From contig DCHY01000029.1 in the NCBI GenBank assembly GCA_002315715.1, positions 1 to 48,178 on the forward strand: DNA of 48,178 nt. Direction: 5' to 3'. Shown here piece by piece: positions 7,984 through 16,619 of this stretch. A model generated the notes under the pieces. The model was not told the DNA's origin, ran no database searches, and saw only the letters and a program-made list of their open reading frames with translations. Each line of letters starts with the position of its first letter. Within the stretch, counting starts at the first letter, position 1. Origin of the DNA: Clostridiales bacterium UBA1740. GTDB taxonomy: Bacteria; Bacillota; Clostridia; Oscillospirales; CAG-272. The position numbers and the translations under genes were made by a program.

Positions 7984-10212
7984 ATGAACGGTACGGACTT
8001 TACGGCACCCGTTTTGCCGGCGGATCACCCCCGCGTTTTCATCCAAAAGGCAGATATTCCGGCGCTCCGTGAAAAAATCAAAAAACCGGCGCTTTCCGAT
8101 GCGTATGCGGCATTCCTTTCCCGTCTGTCGGAACCTGCCGACGGCACGCTTGCCCATCCTTCGGGGAGCCGTTTTACCAACGCCGATTCGCACAAACTCG
8201 GCGTTATTGAGTGCTACGCCCTCTCCTATCTTCTTGACGGGGACGAGGCGCGCGGCAGAGCGGCTATCGACGCCGTCTTGACCTATCACCGCGAAATCGT
8301 GCATTACGATTATAATACCCAGGGGCAGGAACTTTTCACCCTCGGCCTCGTTTACGACTGGTGCTATGCTCTCCTTTCCGAGAGGGAAAAAGACATCTTC
8401 TTCCGCGCAGTTGAACAAACGGCGAGCGGCATGGAGATGGGATATCCGCACTTTTCCCAAGGCTTCGTGACCGGTCACGGCGTCGAAGGACAACTCATGC
8501 GCGATTTGATGTGTGCTGCCATCGCCATGGCGGATGAACACCCCGCGCTCTATCAAAACACCGCGAAATTGTTTTTCACCGAAATGGTGAAAGCCAAACG
8601 GTATTTATATTCCTTTGGGGCGTATCCTCAGGGCACGCATTACATCTCCTACCGTATGCAGTGGGAATACTTGGCGACGCGCCTTTGGGACGGTCTCGGC
8701 ATTGACCACGTGTTCGGCGAACAGCAGAAGGAACCGCTCTATTGGTTCTTTTATATGATGCGTGGGGACGGTATTTCCCTGTTCGACGGCGACGACCACA
8801 AAAACAATCTTCCGCTCGGCGAGCCGTACCACTTGATGTACCGTCCGTACTTTCACGCCGCTTCCTATGAGCATGACGGCTATTGCCTGTCGGAAGCCTT
8901 GCGTGAGCGCCCCGAGAATCCTTTCCGGGAATCGGGTAACCAATCTTTGAATGCGGTGGAATATCTGCTTTGCGCGGATCCCGACCTTCAACCGAAACCG
9001 ATTTCCGATTTGCCGCTTTCCCGTTATTTCGGTCATCCGCGCGGAGAACTCATTGCGCGAACCGGTTGGGACTCTGACAGCGTCGTATGTCAGATGAAAA
9101 TCAATCATATTCACACCGGAAACCACCAACACCTCGACGGCGGTGCTTTCCAGATTTACTATCACGGCTATCTTGCCACCGACAGCGGCTATTATCAGGC
9201 TTTCCGAAACAGCGACAACCGCAATCCCGCCTCGGGCAATACCAATTACAATTCACAGCACTTTCTGTCGTATTATCAGCGAACCGTTGCGCACAACTGT
9301 ATGCTCGTCTTTGACCCGAACGAAAAGGTGGCGAACTACGACCGCACCGACCTTTCGAATGACGGCGGACAGCGCTATCCCGATAACGGCAAGGAAGCCA
9401 AAACCCTCGATATGCTTCTGGATCCCGCCTTCGGTCACCGCGTCGGCGAAGTGCTTGCCTATCGCATTGACGAAGGTGAAAACCCTCGTTATTCCTACCT
9501 CAAAGGCGATTTGACCGACGCTTACACCGAAAAGGTGACGGGCTATTGCCGCTCCTTCGTCTTTTTGCCGCTATGCGAAGAAGCGGACAAAGCGGCGCTT
9601 GTCGTCTATGATCGCATCGCGAGCGCCGACGCGTCTTTCAAGAAAACTTGGCTTCTCCATACGCTGGAAGAACCGATACTTTCGGGCGACACGTATGCAG
9701 CCGCCGATACCCGAGAGGGATACGGAGGCGAGCTGACGCTCAAAACGCTTTTGCCAAAAGAAAAAACCGTCAAAATTCTCGGAAACGACGAGGTCTTCCG
9801 TGTTGGCGACGTCAATTACGTTGCCAAGACTTTGGAAGGCAATCGCCATAACGAGGGCGGCGGATATCGCCTTGAAATCACCCCGAAAAACGAAAGTATC
9901 GAAGATACCTTCTTGAACGTTTGCGGTATCGGCGACAGGGGCAAAACGCACGTCGCGTCATCGTATCTCAAGACGGAAACTCACGAGGGTGCGCTCGTCG
10001 GCAAGAACGTCGTTTTGTTCGGCACCGATAAAAATCCCTCTGCAAAACCCCAAACCGTTCGCACCGAAAGCGATTGTCAAATGCTTTTGGTTTTGGATTT
10101 AGTTCCCGGCGTTTGGTACGTCAACGACAAACCATACGAAGTAGACACTGACGGCGTTTTGACCGTGCTTGTCCCCCCACGCGTTTGTCACATCAAAAGA
10201 GAGGAACCGTAA
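7984..10212 (+). CDS. Heparinase II/III-family protein, probable polysaccharide lyase
   Basis: A 742-residue protein with an N-terminal helical toroid opening DHPRVFIQKADIPALREKI, as in heparinase II/III and alginate lyase-type enzymes. A beta-sandwich region carries N380-H381-Q-H383-L-D385 followed by GGAFQIYYHGYLATDSGYY, the core of the heparinase II/III-like domain. These enzymes cleave uronate-containing polysaccharides by beta-elimination. No signal peptide is seen, so it would act on imported oligosaccharides in the cytoplasm. I chose ATG 7984 because AAAGGA lies just before it; the in-frame start 48 nt upstream lies inside the preceding gene. The exact substrate is unknown. kdgK at 17927 would complete uronate use. 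Confidence 0.82.
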   Translation: MNGTDFTAPVLPADHPRVFIQKADIPALREKIKKPALSDAYAAFLSRLSEPADGTLAHPSGSRFTNADSHKLGVIECYALSYLLDGDEARGRAAIDAVLTYHREIVHYDYNTQGQELFTLGLVYDWCYALLSEREKDIFFRAVEQTASGMEMGYPHFSQGFVTGHGVEGQLMRDLMCAAIAMADEHPALYQNTAKLFFTEMVKAKRYLYSFGAYPQGTHYISYRMQWEYLATRLWDGLGIDHVFGEQQKEPLYWFFYMMRGDGISLFDGDDHKNNLPLGEPYHLMYRPYFHAASYEHDGYCLSEALRERPENPFRESGNQSLNAVEYLLCADPDLQPKPISDLPLSRYFGHPRGELIARTGWDSDSVVCQMKINHIHTGNHQHLDGGAFQIYYHGYLATDSGYYQAFRNSDNRNPASGNTNYNSQHFLSYYQRTVAHNCMLVFDPNEKVANYDRTDLSNDGGQRYPDNGKEAKTLDMLLDPAFGHRVGEVLAYRIDEGENPRYSYLKGDLTDAYTEKVTGYCRSFVFLPLCEEADKAALVVYDRIASADASFKKTWLLHTLEEPILSGDTYAAADTREGYGGELTLKTLLPKEKTVKILGNDEVFRVGDVNYVAKTLEGNRHNEGGGYRLEITPKNESIEDTFLNVCGIGDRGKTHVASSYLKTETHEGALVGKNVVLFGTDKNPSAKPQTVRTESDCQMLLVLDLVPGVWYVNDKPYEVDTDGVLTVLVPPRVCHIKREEP

Positions 10213-10878
10213 TTGATTAAAAAAGAAAACACGCAAAGTCAAAAGCTTCGCACCTACGTCGGCATCGCCGTGTTTTCGGCGCTTGCCTACGTCGTGGTGC
10301 TGATAGCGCCCATCAAAGTCAGTTTTCTGACCTTGGATTTTAAGACGGCCGTTATCACCCTTGCCGGGTTGATTTACGGACCCATGGCGACCTTTGCCGC
10401 CTCGCTCGTCTCTTGCCTTTTGGAGGCGGTGACGATCAGCGACACACAGTTTTGGGGCTTCCTTATGAATTTCTTGGCAAGCTTCGTTTTCTCCGCGACC
10501 GTCACGGTGCTTTACCGATATCAGCACAATAAACTCGGTGCGGTGCTCTCCCTTTTTGCCGGCGTTGCGGCGCTGACCGTGGTCATGGTGCCTGCCAACC
10601 TGTTTATCACACCGATTTACATGAAGGTGACAAGAGAGGCGGTCGTGTCGTTGCTTTTGCCGCTTCTTATTCCTTTCAACGTCGCCAAGGGACTGCTCAA
10701 CGCCGCCGCCGTCGCGCTTCTGTATAAACCCATTATTACCGCGATGCGAAAAATCGGCTGGCGAGAATCGTCGGGCGAATCCCAAATACACAAAAAAGAC
10801 ACCGTCATTTGGGCGATTGCCGCCGCGTTCGCTATCGCCGTCGCCGTCGGTTTGCTCATTCTGTTAAACCGTTCATAA
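10213..10878 (+). CDS. ECF transporter substrate-binding (S) component
   Basis: A 221-residue integral membrane protein with five to six hydrophobic segments. The segment FLTLDFKTAVITLAGLIYGP resembles the conserved region of ECF S components of the riboflavin (RibU-like) type. It would bind a vitamin or similar micronutrient and work with a shared EcfA-EcfA'-EcfT module, which is not in this window. The start is TTG, directly after the previous stop codon, with GAGGAA seven nt upstream. Riboflavin is only a suggestion; no FMN riboswitch precedes the operon. Confidence 0.75.
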   Translation: MIKKENTQSQKLRTYVGIAVFSALAYVVVLIAPIKVSFLTLDFKTAVITLAGLIYGPMATFAASLVSCLLEAVTISDTQFWGFLMNFLASFVFSATVTVLYRYQHNKLGAVLSLFAGVAALTVVMVPANLFITPIYMKVTREAVVSLLLPLLIPFNVAKGLLNAAAVALLYKPIITAMRKIGWRESSGESQIHKKDTVIWAIAAAFAIAVAVGLLILLNRS

Positions 10879-10919
10879 AAAAGGACCTCCCACCGTTCGT
10901 TCGTGGGAGGTCCTTTTTT
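10879..10919. terminator. Bidirectional terminator between convergent genes
   Basis: A 13-bp perfect stem (AAGGACCTCCCAC at 10881-10893 with 10903-10915), with A-tract and T-tract on the two sides. It lies between the ECF S gene and the lipoprotein gene that ends at 10926. Confidence 0.92.
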
Positions 10920-10925
10920 ATGCAG

Positions 10926-12959
10926 TTAAGAATTGAAAATCAAAATCACGCTGTTCATCGAAGTGACGTATTGGAAAGATGTCGACACTTTGGTTTCGTT
11001 CATGATGGCTTGAATTGCGGCTGCCGTATCGGTCAATCCCATATCCAAACGCAAATCGAGGGAACGTTCGGCGAGCGGATACGCGGCAAGGATGGCTTCC
11101 ACCAACGCCGCACCGTCTTTTGCCGAGGTGATTGTGAGAGAATAGGTATTATCATTTACCTTGACGGTAAGCGCGTCATAGAAAGGATAATCCGCCGTCG
11201 CGTGGATATCGGCGTAGTAAGTGCCGTCCTCGACGGCATGCGCGGCATAGGTGCTGTCTGAAAGAAGGAAGAAAGAGTAGGTCAACACTTCCGTGTCACC
11301 GACGATCGTTCCGCCGGCGGTAGCGTCCACCACGTACCAATTGTCGCCGAGTTTCACTTTGTTCCAGGCGTGGGGTCCGTTTCCTTCAACGGTCTTGCCC
11401 GACACGCGGATACATGAAATCCCTTCCATGGCACAAAGGGAAGCAAAGGCTTTGCTGATGCCGTCGCAAACCGCGAGATGATCGAGAAAGACGCCTTCGA
11501 GAGAAAAGGCACGGTAAGCGGTCAACCCCTTGGCTTCGGCTTGTACCATCTCCAATACGGCTTTGTCGTAAACGGTATCGAGAATCAGTTTTTCATAAAT
11601 GGCGCGCACTTTTTGGTAGTCGGTCATATCGTCGGAAACGGCTTCGCGCAGGAAGATCTTCATGGTGTTGTAAAGCGCGATGATATCCGTCGCATCCGCG
11701 TCGATGACGGGGCGGTAGCCGTGTTCCAGTGCATAATAGAGCGCGTCGGAATTTTTGACGGGGAATTCTTTTGTACGTTTGTCGGCGGCAAAATCGTCAA
11801 ACAAGGCGGAGCGTTTGTTGCTGACGGGCGTCACGTTCAAGCTGGCGATTTGACGGTACTGCGGCGCTCCGCTCGTCTTGGTTGCCACCTCGGGATAGGT
11901 CACGTCCACCGTCAGAATTTTGGCGAGCAAGGAGGTTTCAATCTCGTAGCCCTGGTAAGAAACGCTGCCGGCTTTGAGGTAAGGAAGAAGAGAATCAAAA
12001 TCGTCTTCGGTATAATCGAGGGAGAATTCCATCGCCGTCTGTCGGTTGATGAGCTGTTGTGAGAAAACGCCGAGCAAATCTTCTCTCGACGTCACGTGGA
12101 CGGTGGGAAGGGAGGCGTCGATACTCTCCTCTCTGGCGTACAGAGTGAGATTGCCTTCCGGCATACAACTGCCGGTAAAGGGCGTCGTGTAGGTGTCGTC
12201 GGTGTAATAGCGAATGGCTTTTCCCGCGCTCGGCGCAATCTTAAAATCGGCACCGAAATCCAGCGAGTCGCCCGCCATCTTCAGTTTGGAGTAGAGGTAG
12301 AGGTCGTAGTACAACTTCAAAATCTGTCCGTCGGCGTACACGGCGTCGATACGCACGGATTTTGAAACGTAGGGATATAGGTACCCGTCAAACACGCCGT
12401 CGTAAGACCATCCGCGGAAGAAATAAACTTCTTCCTCGGTAATGGTGTTTTCAATCGTCGGATAGGGGATGTCGGCGCCGTAGGACAGTTCCTCGGAATA
12501 GACGCACTCTCCGCGGTCATAAATATCGACTTGATATTTCTTTTCGGTTTTCGTGTAGAGAAGCTCGAAATCGGTGTCTTCCGTAACGGAATAGGGAAAG
12601 ACTTCGGGCTGCTCATCGCCGTTTGCATCCCAACCGAGAATCGAATAGGTGTAGGCGGCGTTGTCTTGCAGAGTGAAGGTGGGCAGAGACAAAAGATTGC
12701 CTTTTCTCATCGACTGTCCGTCTCCGAGCGGTTCGCCGTCCTTGAAGAACCGCACCGTCACCGTCGTATTGCCGCTTGGCTTTTGATCGGCGTTGCCGTC
12801 GGTTTTTCCTTGCGAAGTGCCGCCGCCCGTCGTTTGGTTCGTCGCGCTTGACGTCCCGCCGTCGGCAGGCAACACAAGGTCAAGGCAGGAAGCCGAAAAG
12901 CAAAGAGAAAGCATTATCGGTATCAAAAAAAGAAAACGTATCGGGTTTCGACTGCTCAT
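10926..12959 (-). CDS. Lipoprotein with transglutaminase-like domain
   Basis: A 677-residue protein with a lipoprotein-type signal (hydrophobic FLFLIPIMLSLCFSASC, candidate lipid-bearing Cys25, weak lipobox) and a Gly/Ser/Thr-rich linker at about 30-65. A region resembling InlB-type (Flg_new) repeats follows (VTVRFFKDGE then YSILGWDANGD, and again VYFFRGWSYDG). The C-terminal third holds a transglutaminase-like domain with the expected triad Cys498 (LAVCDGISKAF), His530 (GPHAWNKV) and Asp545 (NWYVVDAT). Known: such domains act as peptidases or cross-linkers at the cell surface; the substrate here is unknown. AGGAGTT lies 8 nt before the ATG. Single-gene unit with its own promoter. Confidence 0.85.
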   Translation of the reverse strand: MSSRNPIRFLFLIPIMLSLCFSASCLDLVLPADGGTSSATNQTTGGGTSQGKTDGNADQKPSGNTTVTVRFFKDGEPLGDGQSMRKGNLLSLPTFTLQDNAAYTYSILGWDANGDEQPEVFPYSVTEDTDFELLYTKTEKKYQVDIYDRGECVYSEELSYGADIPYPTIENTITEEEVYFFRGWSYDGVFDGYLYPYVSKSVRIDAVYADGQILKLYYDLYLYSKLKMAGDSLDFGADFKIAPSAGKAIRYYTDDTYTTPFTGSCMPEGNLTLYAREESIDASLPTVHVTSREDLLGVFSQQLINRQTAMEFSLDYTEDDFDSLLPYLKAGSVSYQGYEIETSLLAKILTVDVTYPEVATKTSGAPQYRQIASLNVTPVSNKRSALFDDFAADKRTKEFPVKNSDALYYALEHGYRPVIDADATDIIALYNTMKIFLREAVSDDMTDYQKVRAIYEKLILDTVYDKAVLEMVQAEAKGLTAYRAFSLEGVFLDHLAVCDGISKAFASLCAMEGISCIRVSGKTVEGNGPHAWNKVKLGDNWYVVDATAGGTIVGDTEVLTYSFFLLSDSTYAAHAVEDGTYYADIHATADYPFYDALTVKVNDNTYSLTITSAKDGAALVEAILAAYPLAERSLDLRLDMGLTDTAAAIQAIMNETKVSTSFQYVTSMNSVILIFNS

Positions 12960-12984
12960 AAATCCAACTCCTATTTTTTCTTCT

Positions 12985-13014
12985 ATTGTACTGTATTTTG
13001 ATAGAGGAGTGCAA
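12985..13014 (-). promoter_or_regulatory. Sigma-A promoter of the transglutaminase-like lipoprotein
   Basis: On the minus strand TTGCAC (13014-13009), an 18-bp spacer, then TACAAT (12990-12985). It lies just below the spoIIIA operon terminator, so this gene is transcribed separately. Confidence 0.72.
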
Positions 13015-13025
13015 GTCTTTTCCCG

Positions 13026-13061
13026 AAAATAAAGAAAATCCCCCGAAAAGAGCTTCGGGGG
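13026..13061 (-). terminator. Intrinsic terminator of the spoIIIA operon
   Basis: Read on the minus strand, CCCCCGAA pairs with TTCGGGGG (13061-13054 with 13047-13040) around a 6-nt loop, then a T-rich tail. It begins 9 nt beyond the spoIIIAH stop. Confidence 0.87.
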
Positions 13062-13069
13062 AAACCTTT

Positions 13070-13636
13070 TTATTTGGTCATGATGGCTATTTTTTCGGGG
13101 TTGATGCCGGTGGTTTCATAGGCAATCGTAAAGATTTCGGCGGCCTCGGCGGCTTGCAGGCTGTCGGCTTTGACGATGACGCTGACGCTGTCGTCTCCGA
13201 TGACGGCGACGCATTCTTCAAACCCTTTGGCTTTGACGAGCGATTCGATGTTGCTTTCGTTTTGAATATTGACGGCAATCTTTGAAATTTTCTCTTCGGC
13301 TTCGGCGCGCGCGACCTCATCTGCCTCTTCGTTGTCGGCAACGAGTTTCAAAACGTCAAGGGCTTCGGCACGGGATTGGGATCTCGTCAGAGCCGTAGCG
13401 GTGAAGTAGGTTGATTCTTCGGTTTTATCGTCCCCCGACGCGGCGGCGGCAGCGGCGTAGTTGTCTTCCATGTTGTTATTGCCGTAGCCGATGGCATCCA
13501 AGGGATCGTAGAACAAACGGTAGTTGAGATAAACGGCAAGACCGATCAAAAGGCAGGACGTAACGATGATGACGCTTTTTCCTCCGCGGGAGGAAAAGAA
13601 CTTTTTGAGTTTTTCGGTTTTGATTTTCATAAACAC
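13070..13636 (-). CDS. spoIIIAH: Stage III sporulation protein AH
   Basis: Mother-cell membrane protein whose extracellular domain binds forespore SpoIIQ to form the feeding channel across the two forespore membranes. 188 residues against about 218 in B. subtilis. Short cytoplasmic N-terminus, one membrane helix (SVIIVTSCLLIGLAVYLNY), then an Asn/Ala-rich linker and a C-terminal ring-building (YscJ/FliF-like) domain with conserved EECVAVIGDDSVSVIVKA. It is last of eight genes, 59 nt after spoIIIAG, and is followed by a terminator. SpoIIQ or its substitute is not in this window. Confidence 0.93.
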   Translation of the reverse strand: MFMKIKTEKLKKFFSSRGGKSVIIVTSCLLIGLAVYLNYRLFYDPLDAIGYGNNNMEDNYAAAAAASGDDKTEESTYFTATALTRSQSRAEALDVLKLVADNEEADEVARAEAEEKISKIAVNIQNESNIESLVKAKGFEECVAVIGDDSVSVIVKADSLQAAEAAEIFTIAYETTGINPEKIAIMTK

Positions 13637-13695
13637 ACCTCGATTTTTGTTTTCTGCTTCAATCTATGACGCCGTCCGTTTTCGTATGACCGATT

Positions 13696-14103
13696 TTATG
13701 CTTTTCGTTTCAAAACGGTGATACGGTTGGCGCCGATGCCGAAAAAGGATGACAGCATTTTCGTCAGTTCGGCGCGCACGGCGGCACTGTCTCCGCCGTC
13801 GCAAACCACCGTGACGGAAACCACCTTCATAGACGTTTCGGCATCCTGCGCGTAGGCGGCGGTTGTATCGCTTTCGTAGAGAATGAGAACCTGTACCTCT
13901 CCCACCCCCGTCACGTTCGACAGTACGTTTTCGACGTTTTTCGTCATGGCGTCTTCGTAGGAAACGTTTTCGGTTTTTGAGCCCGGGAAAACGTCAAAGG
14001 TGCCAAGACACAATAGCGTAATACCGACGAGCACGAGAAAGCCGATGAGAAAGACTTCTTTTTTAGCACGCAAATAGCAGAAAAAGGCGTTTTCGTTATT
14101 CAT
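13696..14103 (-). CDS. spoIIIAG: Stage III sporulation protein AG, short form
   Basis: Forms the large ring of the mother-cell side of the feeding channel. The start at 14103 (MNNENAFF) has GAGGTCG before it and overlaps the spoIIIAF end by 8 nt; an in-frame start further up lies inside spoIIIAF. This gives 135 residues against 229 in B. subtilis. One membrane helix (EVFLIGFLVLVGITLLCLG) precedes the motif NVTGVGEVQVLILYES. SVTVVCDGGDSAAVRAEL and the C-terminal IGANRITVLKRKA follow almost at once. The long segment normally between these two halves is missing, leaving little more than the bare ring-building fold. Confidence 0.9.
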   Translation of the reverse strand: MNNENAFFCYLRAKKEVFLIGFLVLVGITLLCLGTFDVFPGSKTENVSYEDAMTKNVENVLSNVTGVGEVQVLILYESDTTAAYAQDAETSMKVVSVTVVCDGGDSAAVRAELTKMLSSFFGIGANRITVLKRKA

Positions 14104-14542
14104 ATACGACCTCACAATTGCCGCATTTTTGGGAGTTGACATACGCACGGATACCGTTTTGGTCGAGAAAGACGGCAGCCCCCGACAGGAAAACCGTCAC
14201 GCTTTTTGCCGTCATCGTTTCGGTGGAAAAACCGACGAGCATCACCCGCACTTCGTCTTTTTCCATGCCGAATTCTTCCATGAGCGCCTCCCCGAGGCCC
14301 GCTTCGAGCGCTTCTTTTGAGACCGTCTCGAGTGAACTTTCGTAAGAGGGCAGGGAAAAGTCCGGCATTTCGGAAAAGAGCGTCACGCCCTCTATCAAAA
14401 AGGGCAATAGAGAAGAGAGAAAAATCACCGAGAAAACCCGCTTTGTCAACCCTTCGAGTTGATTCCCTTCAAGCAAAAAGGATAGCAAACCCAATACGAA
14501 GGAAAGCGAAAAAACCGACAGAGAAAAAGCGTTCATATTCAC
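14096..14542 (-). CDS. spoIIIAF: Stage III sporulation protein AF
   Basis: Membrane protein of the SpoIIIA-SpoIIQ channel. 148 residues, shorter than the roughly 200 of B. subtilis. Two N-terminal membrane helices (LSVFSLSFVLGLLSFLL and VFSVIFLSSLLPFLI) are followed by a soluble domain ending near CGNCEVVYE. The ATG overlaps the spoIIIAE stop as ATGA (4 nt) and its own end overlaps spoIIIAG by 8 nt, so translation is coupled. Assigned mainly by position and topology; sequence is poorly conserved in this family. Confidence 0.85.
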   Translation of the reverse strand: MNMNAFSLSVFSLSFVLGLLSFLLEGNQLEGLTKRVFSVIFLSSLLPFLIEGVTLFSEMPDFSLPSYESSLETVSKEALEAGLGEALMEEFGMEKDEVRVMLVGFSTETMTAKSVTVFLSGAAVFLDQNGIRAYVNSQKCGNCEVVYE

Positions 14543-15555
14543 CTCAAGGCGGCGACGCCGCTCATCATAAAAAGGACGAAAGAAAATATAAAAAGGACGG
14601 ACGAAAACACCGCGACGGCAATGACGGTGTCAAGGGCGTCGGCAAAGGAAGAAAAAAGCGTCAGCACGCCAGAGTCGTCCCCTGCAAACATTCCCCCGAA
14701 AAAAGACAGGAAAAACCGCAATAGCAGCAGCCGCAGAAAAACGGGAAGAATCAAGATGGCTATCGTATAAATCCCGACCGCCCCCACCGTGTTTTTGAGA
14801 TACGACATGGAAGCGGCAAGCGTCTCGACTGCCGATGAAACCGACGAGCCGACAACCGGAACGGCTTGTTGCAGGGTGTATTTTGCCGTTCGCAGGGCAA
14901 ACGTGTCCTTCGTGCTTCCGAGAAAGGTCTTGAGCGACATTACGGCGGAAAACAACGTCCCGATAAAACCGAGAAAAACGCAAACGGCTTTTTTGAGAGA
15001 GCGAGCAAAACGACCGGCGGCAGGGCAAAGAAAAGAGACGAGCGAAAGAGATAAAAGCAAAACGCACAGGGGTAAAAACAAGGACAACACCCATTCGAAA
15101 AGCCATAACAGCGACTGATTGCCGACGTAGAGAGAAGCGGCACTCACGGTGCCGCCGCTCGAGAGTTCCGCCGCGTACAAAAACGGCAGTGCAGAAGAGA
15201 AAAAGGTGAAAACCTCTCTCAAACCCTCCTCTAACCCCGTCACAAGCGGGCTGATAACCCCCATCAGCGCCACACCGAACACCACCGAGAGCGCGTGCTT
15301 GGCGGTGTCGTCTGCTTTTTCTTTTGTCAAAAACCCCTCCGCCAAGAAGAAAAGAAGCCCTAACGCAAACAGAAACACAAGAGCGGAGAAAAAGCCGCTG
15401 GCCTCTCCCGTCAGCCATTCAAAAACGGCGGCAAAAGCCCCCTTAATACTGACTCTTTCCCCTAAGTTGTCCCCCCTTTTTATTTCACTTGGAAGCAAGG
15501 CGAAAAAATCGGCGAGTGCCTCTTCGGTGTTTGAAAAATCTATTTGATTCGTCAT
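14539..15555 (-). CDS. spoIIIAE: Stage III sporulation protein AE
   Basis: Polytopic membrane protein of the feeding channel, the most conserved large SpoIIIA membrane component. 338 residues (B. subtilis about 400), with about seven membrane helices. Conserved-looking stretch: VMSLKTFLGSTKDTFALRTAKYTLQQAVPVVGSSVS split by a loop, followed by the AVGIYTIAILILPVFLRLLL helix. No obvious cleaved signal peptide; the first 60 residues are soluble (NTEEALADFFALLPSEIKRG). It overlaps spoIIIAD and spoIIIAF by 4 nt at each end. Confidence 0.9.
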   Translation of the reverse strand: MTNQIDFSNTEEALADFFALLPSEIKRGDNLGERVSIKGAFAAVFEWLTGEASGFFSALVFLFALGLLFFLAEGFLTKEKADDTAKHALSVVFGVALMGVISPLVTGLEEGLREVFTFFSSALPFLYAAELSSGGTVSAASLYVGNQSLLWLFEWVLSLFLPLCVLLLSLSLVSFLCPAAGRFARSLKKAVCVFLGFIGTLFSAVMSLKTFLGSTKDTFALRTAKYTLQQAVPVVGSSVSSAVETLAASMSYLKNTVGAVGIYTIAILILPVFLRLLLLRFFLSFFGGMFAGDDSGVLTLFSSFADALDTVIAVAVFSSVLFIFSFVLFMMSGVAALR

Positions 15556-15926
15556 AGGAGCGATACTCCCGTTTCCAAAATGTCAAGGAAAAAGGGAAGT
15601 GTCAAAAGGATGATTTCCACCCGCGCCGCCGAAAGGGAAGCCCGTTCGGCGGAAAAGGCGCACAGATCGTGGCAAATGTCGGAAGTGATGCTGCCAAGAT
15701 AACAAACGCCGAGAATTTTGACGGCGGTTGCTACGTAGGTTTCGCCGTTCGGCACTTTTTCAAGCAACAAAGAAACGGCGGGGAAAAGCAAACGGACGGC
15801 ACGTCCGAAAAAAAGCAGGACTCCGAAAATACCGAAAAGCGGCGCCCCACGCCAACCGAAAGAAGAAAGAAGAAATCCCGAAACGGCAAGCAATACCAAA
15901 GCCCCGAGAAAAGAGTAAAAACTCAA
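15552..15926 (-). CDS. spoIIIAD: Stage III sporulation protein AD
   Basis: Small membrane protein of the channel base, 124 residues with three to four hydrophobic segments. Family-typical segment: VKILGVCYLGSITSDICHDL, with the C-terminal helix EIILLTLPFFLDILETGVSLL. The ATG overlaps the end of spoIIIAC by 4 nt and its stop overlaps spoIIIAE by 4 nt. Confidence 0.92.
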   Translation of the reverse strand: MSFYSFLGALVLLAVSGFLLSSFGWRGAPLFGIFGVLLFFGRAVRLLFPAVSLLLEKVPNGETYVATAVKILGVCYLGSITSDICHDLCAFSAERASLSAARVEIILLTLPFFLDILETGVSLL

Positions 15927-16117
15927 AGGCCGAACACCTCCTTCACGGCGGAGAAAAGATTGCCGATTTCTCCCACCAAAAAGAGCAGAACGATGACGAT
16001 ACCGGCGATGGAAACGAGGGTTGCCTGTTCTTCTCTGCCGGACTTGCCGAGTATGGTGGCGGCGATACTGACGAGAATGCCGATGCCGGCGATTTTGAAA
16101 ATCAATGAAACGTCCAT
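15923..16117 (-). CDS. spoIIIAC: Stage III sporulation protein AC
   Basis: 64-residue protein with two membrane helices (IAGIGILVSIAATILG and LVSIAGIVIVLLFLV) joined by the GREEQAT loop and ending with a conserved-type NLFSAVKEVFGL tail. Length matches the family (about 65-68). Known to resemble membrane components near the base of the channel. 19 nt separate it from spoIIIAB, the only gap in the AA-AF part of the operon. Confidence 0.93.
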   Translation of the reverse strand: MDVSLIFKIAGIGILVSIAATILGKSGREEQATLVSIAGIVIVLLFLVGEIGNLFSAVKEVFGL

Positions 16118-16136
16118 GTGTTACCTCTTTTCCGGG

Positions 16137-16619
16137 TTATAAAAACAAAAGAAGGATGCCGAGTGCCAAAGAAAAAGAAAGCGTCTTGGCTAAACGGATA
16201 CGGGATTTTGATGCTTTTTTGTCGGCGGCAAGCAAAGTTTCCGCTTGCGTCGTCCATACCGACAAGTGCTTTTTTTCTTCTTCCGCGTCTTCTCTGCCAA
16301 AGTGTTCGGAAAACTCCGAAAAAACGCAAAGCATCTTTTCACCCATCGAAAAGTTATCTTTTGTTTGCAAAAAAGCCGTTTTTGCGCTTTCGCTTTTTCG
16401 CAAAGCTTGGAGATATCCGCAATTTTCAAGGATGGGTTCGTCCGCTTTTTCTGCGATTTTCGGCAGCGGCGAAGAATAGAGCAAAAACTCGTTTTGCACC
16501 AAGGACAAAAATCGGCAAAGGCTTTCTTCCTCTATTATCTTTCGTTTCTCATAGGAAGCGTAGCCGAAGGAAAAAAGCAAAGCCGCAAGCAAAAGAAGAA
16601 TGCCGCCGACGCTCTTCAT
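16137..16619 (-). CDS. spoIIIAB: Stage III sporulation protein AB
   Basis: 160-residue protein anchored by an N-terminal helix (GGILLLLAALLFSFGYASYEKRK split after 20) and a C-terminal helix (FSLALGILLLFL). Between them is a helical domain resembling the type II secretion GspF fold assigned to this family. Motif SLVQNEFLLYSSPLPKIAEK is typical. It overlaps spoIIIAA by 4 nt (ATGA), consistent with the AA ATPase and AB acting together. Confidence 0.9.
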   Translation of the reverse strand: MKSVGGILLLLAALLFSFGYASYEKRKIIEEESLCRFLSLVQNEFLLYSSPLPKIAEKADEPILENCGYLQALRKSESAKTAFLQTKDNFSMGEKMLCVFSEFSEHFGREDAEEEKKHLSVWTTQAETLLAADKKASKSRIRLAKTLSFSLALGILLLFL

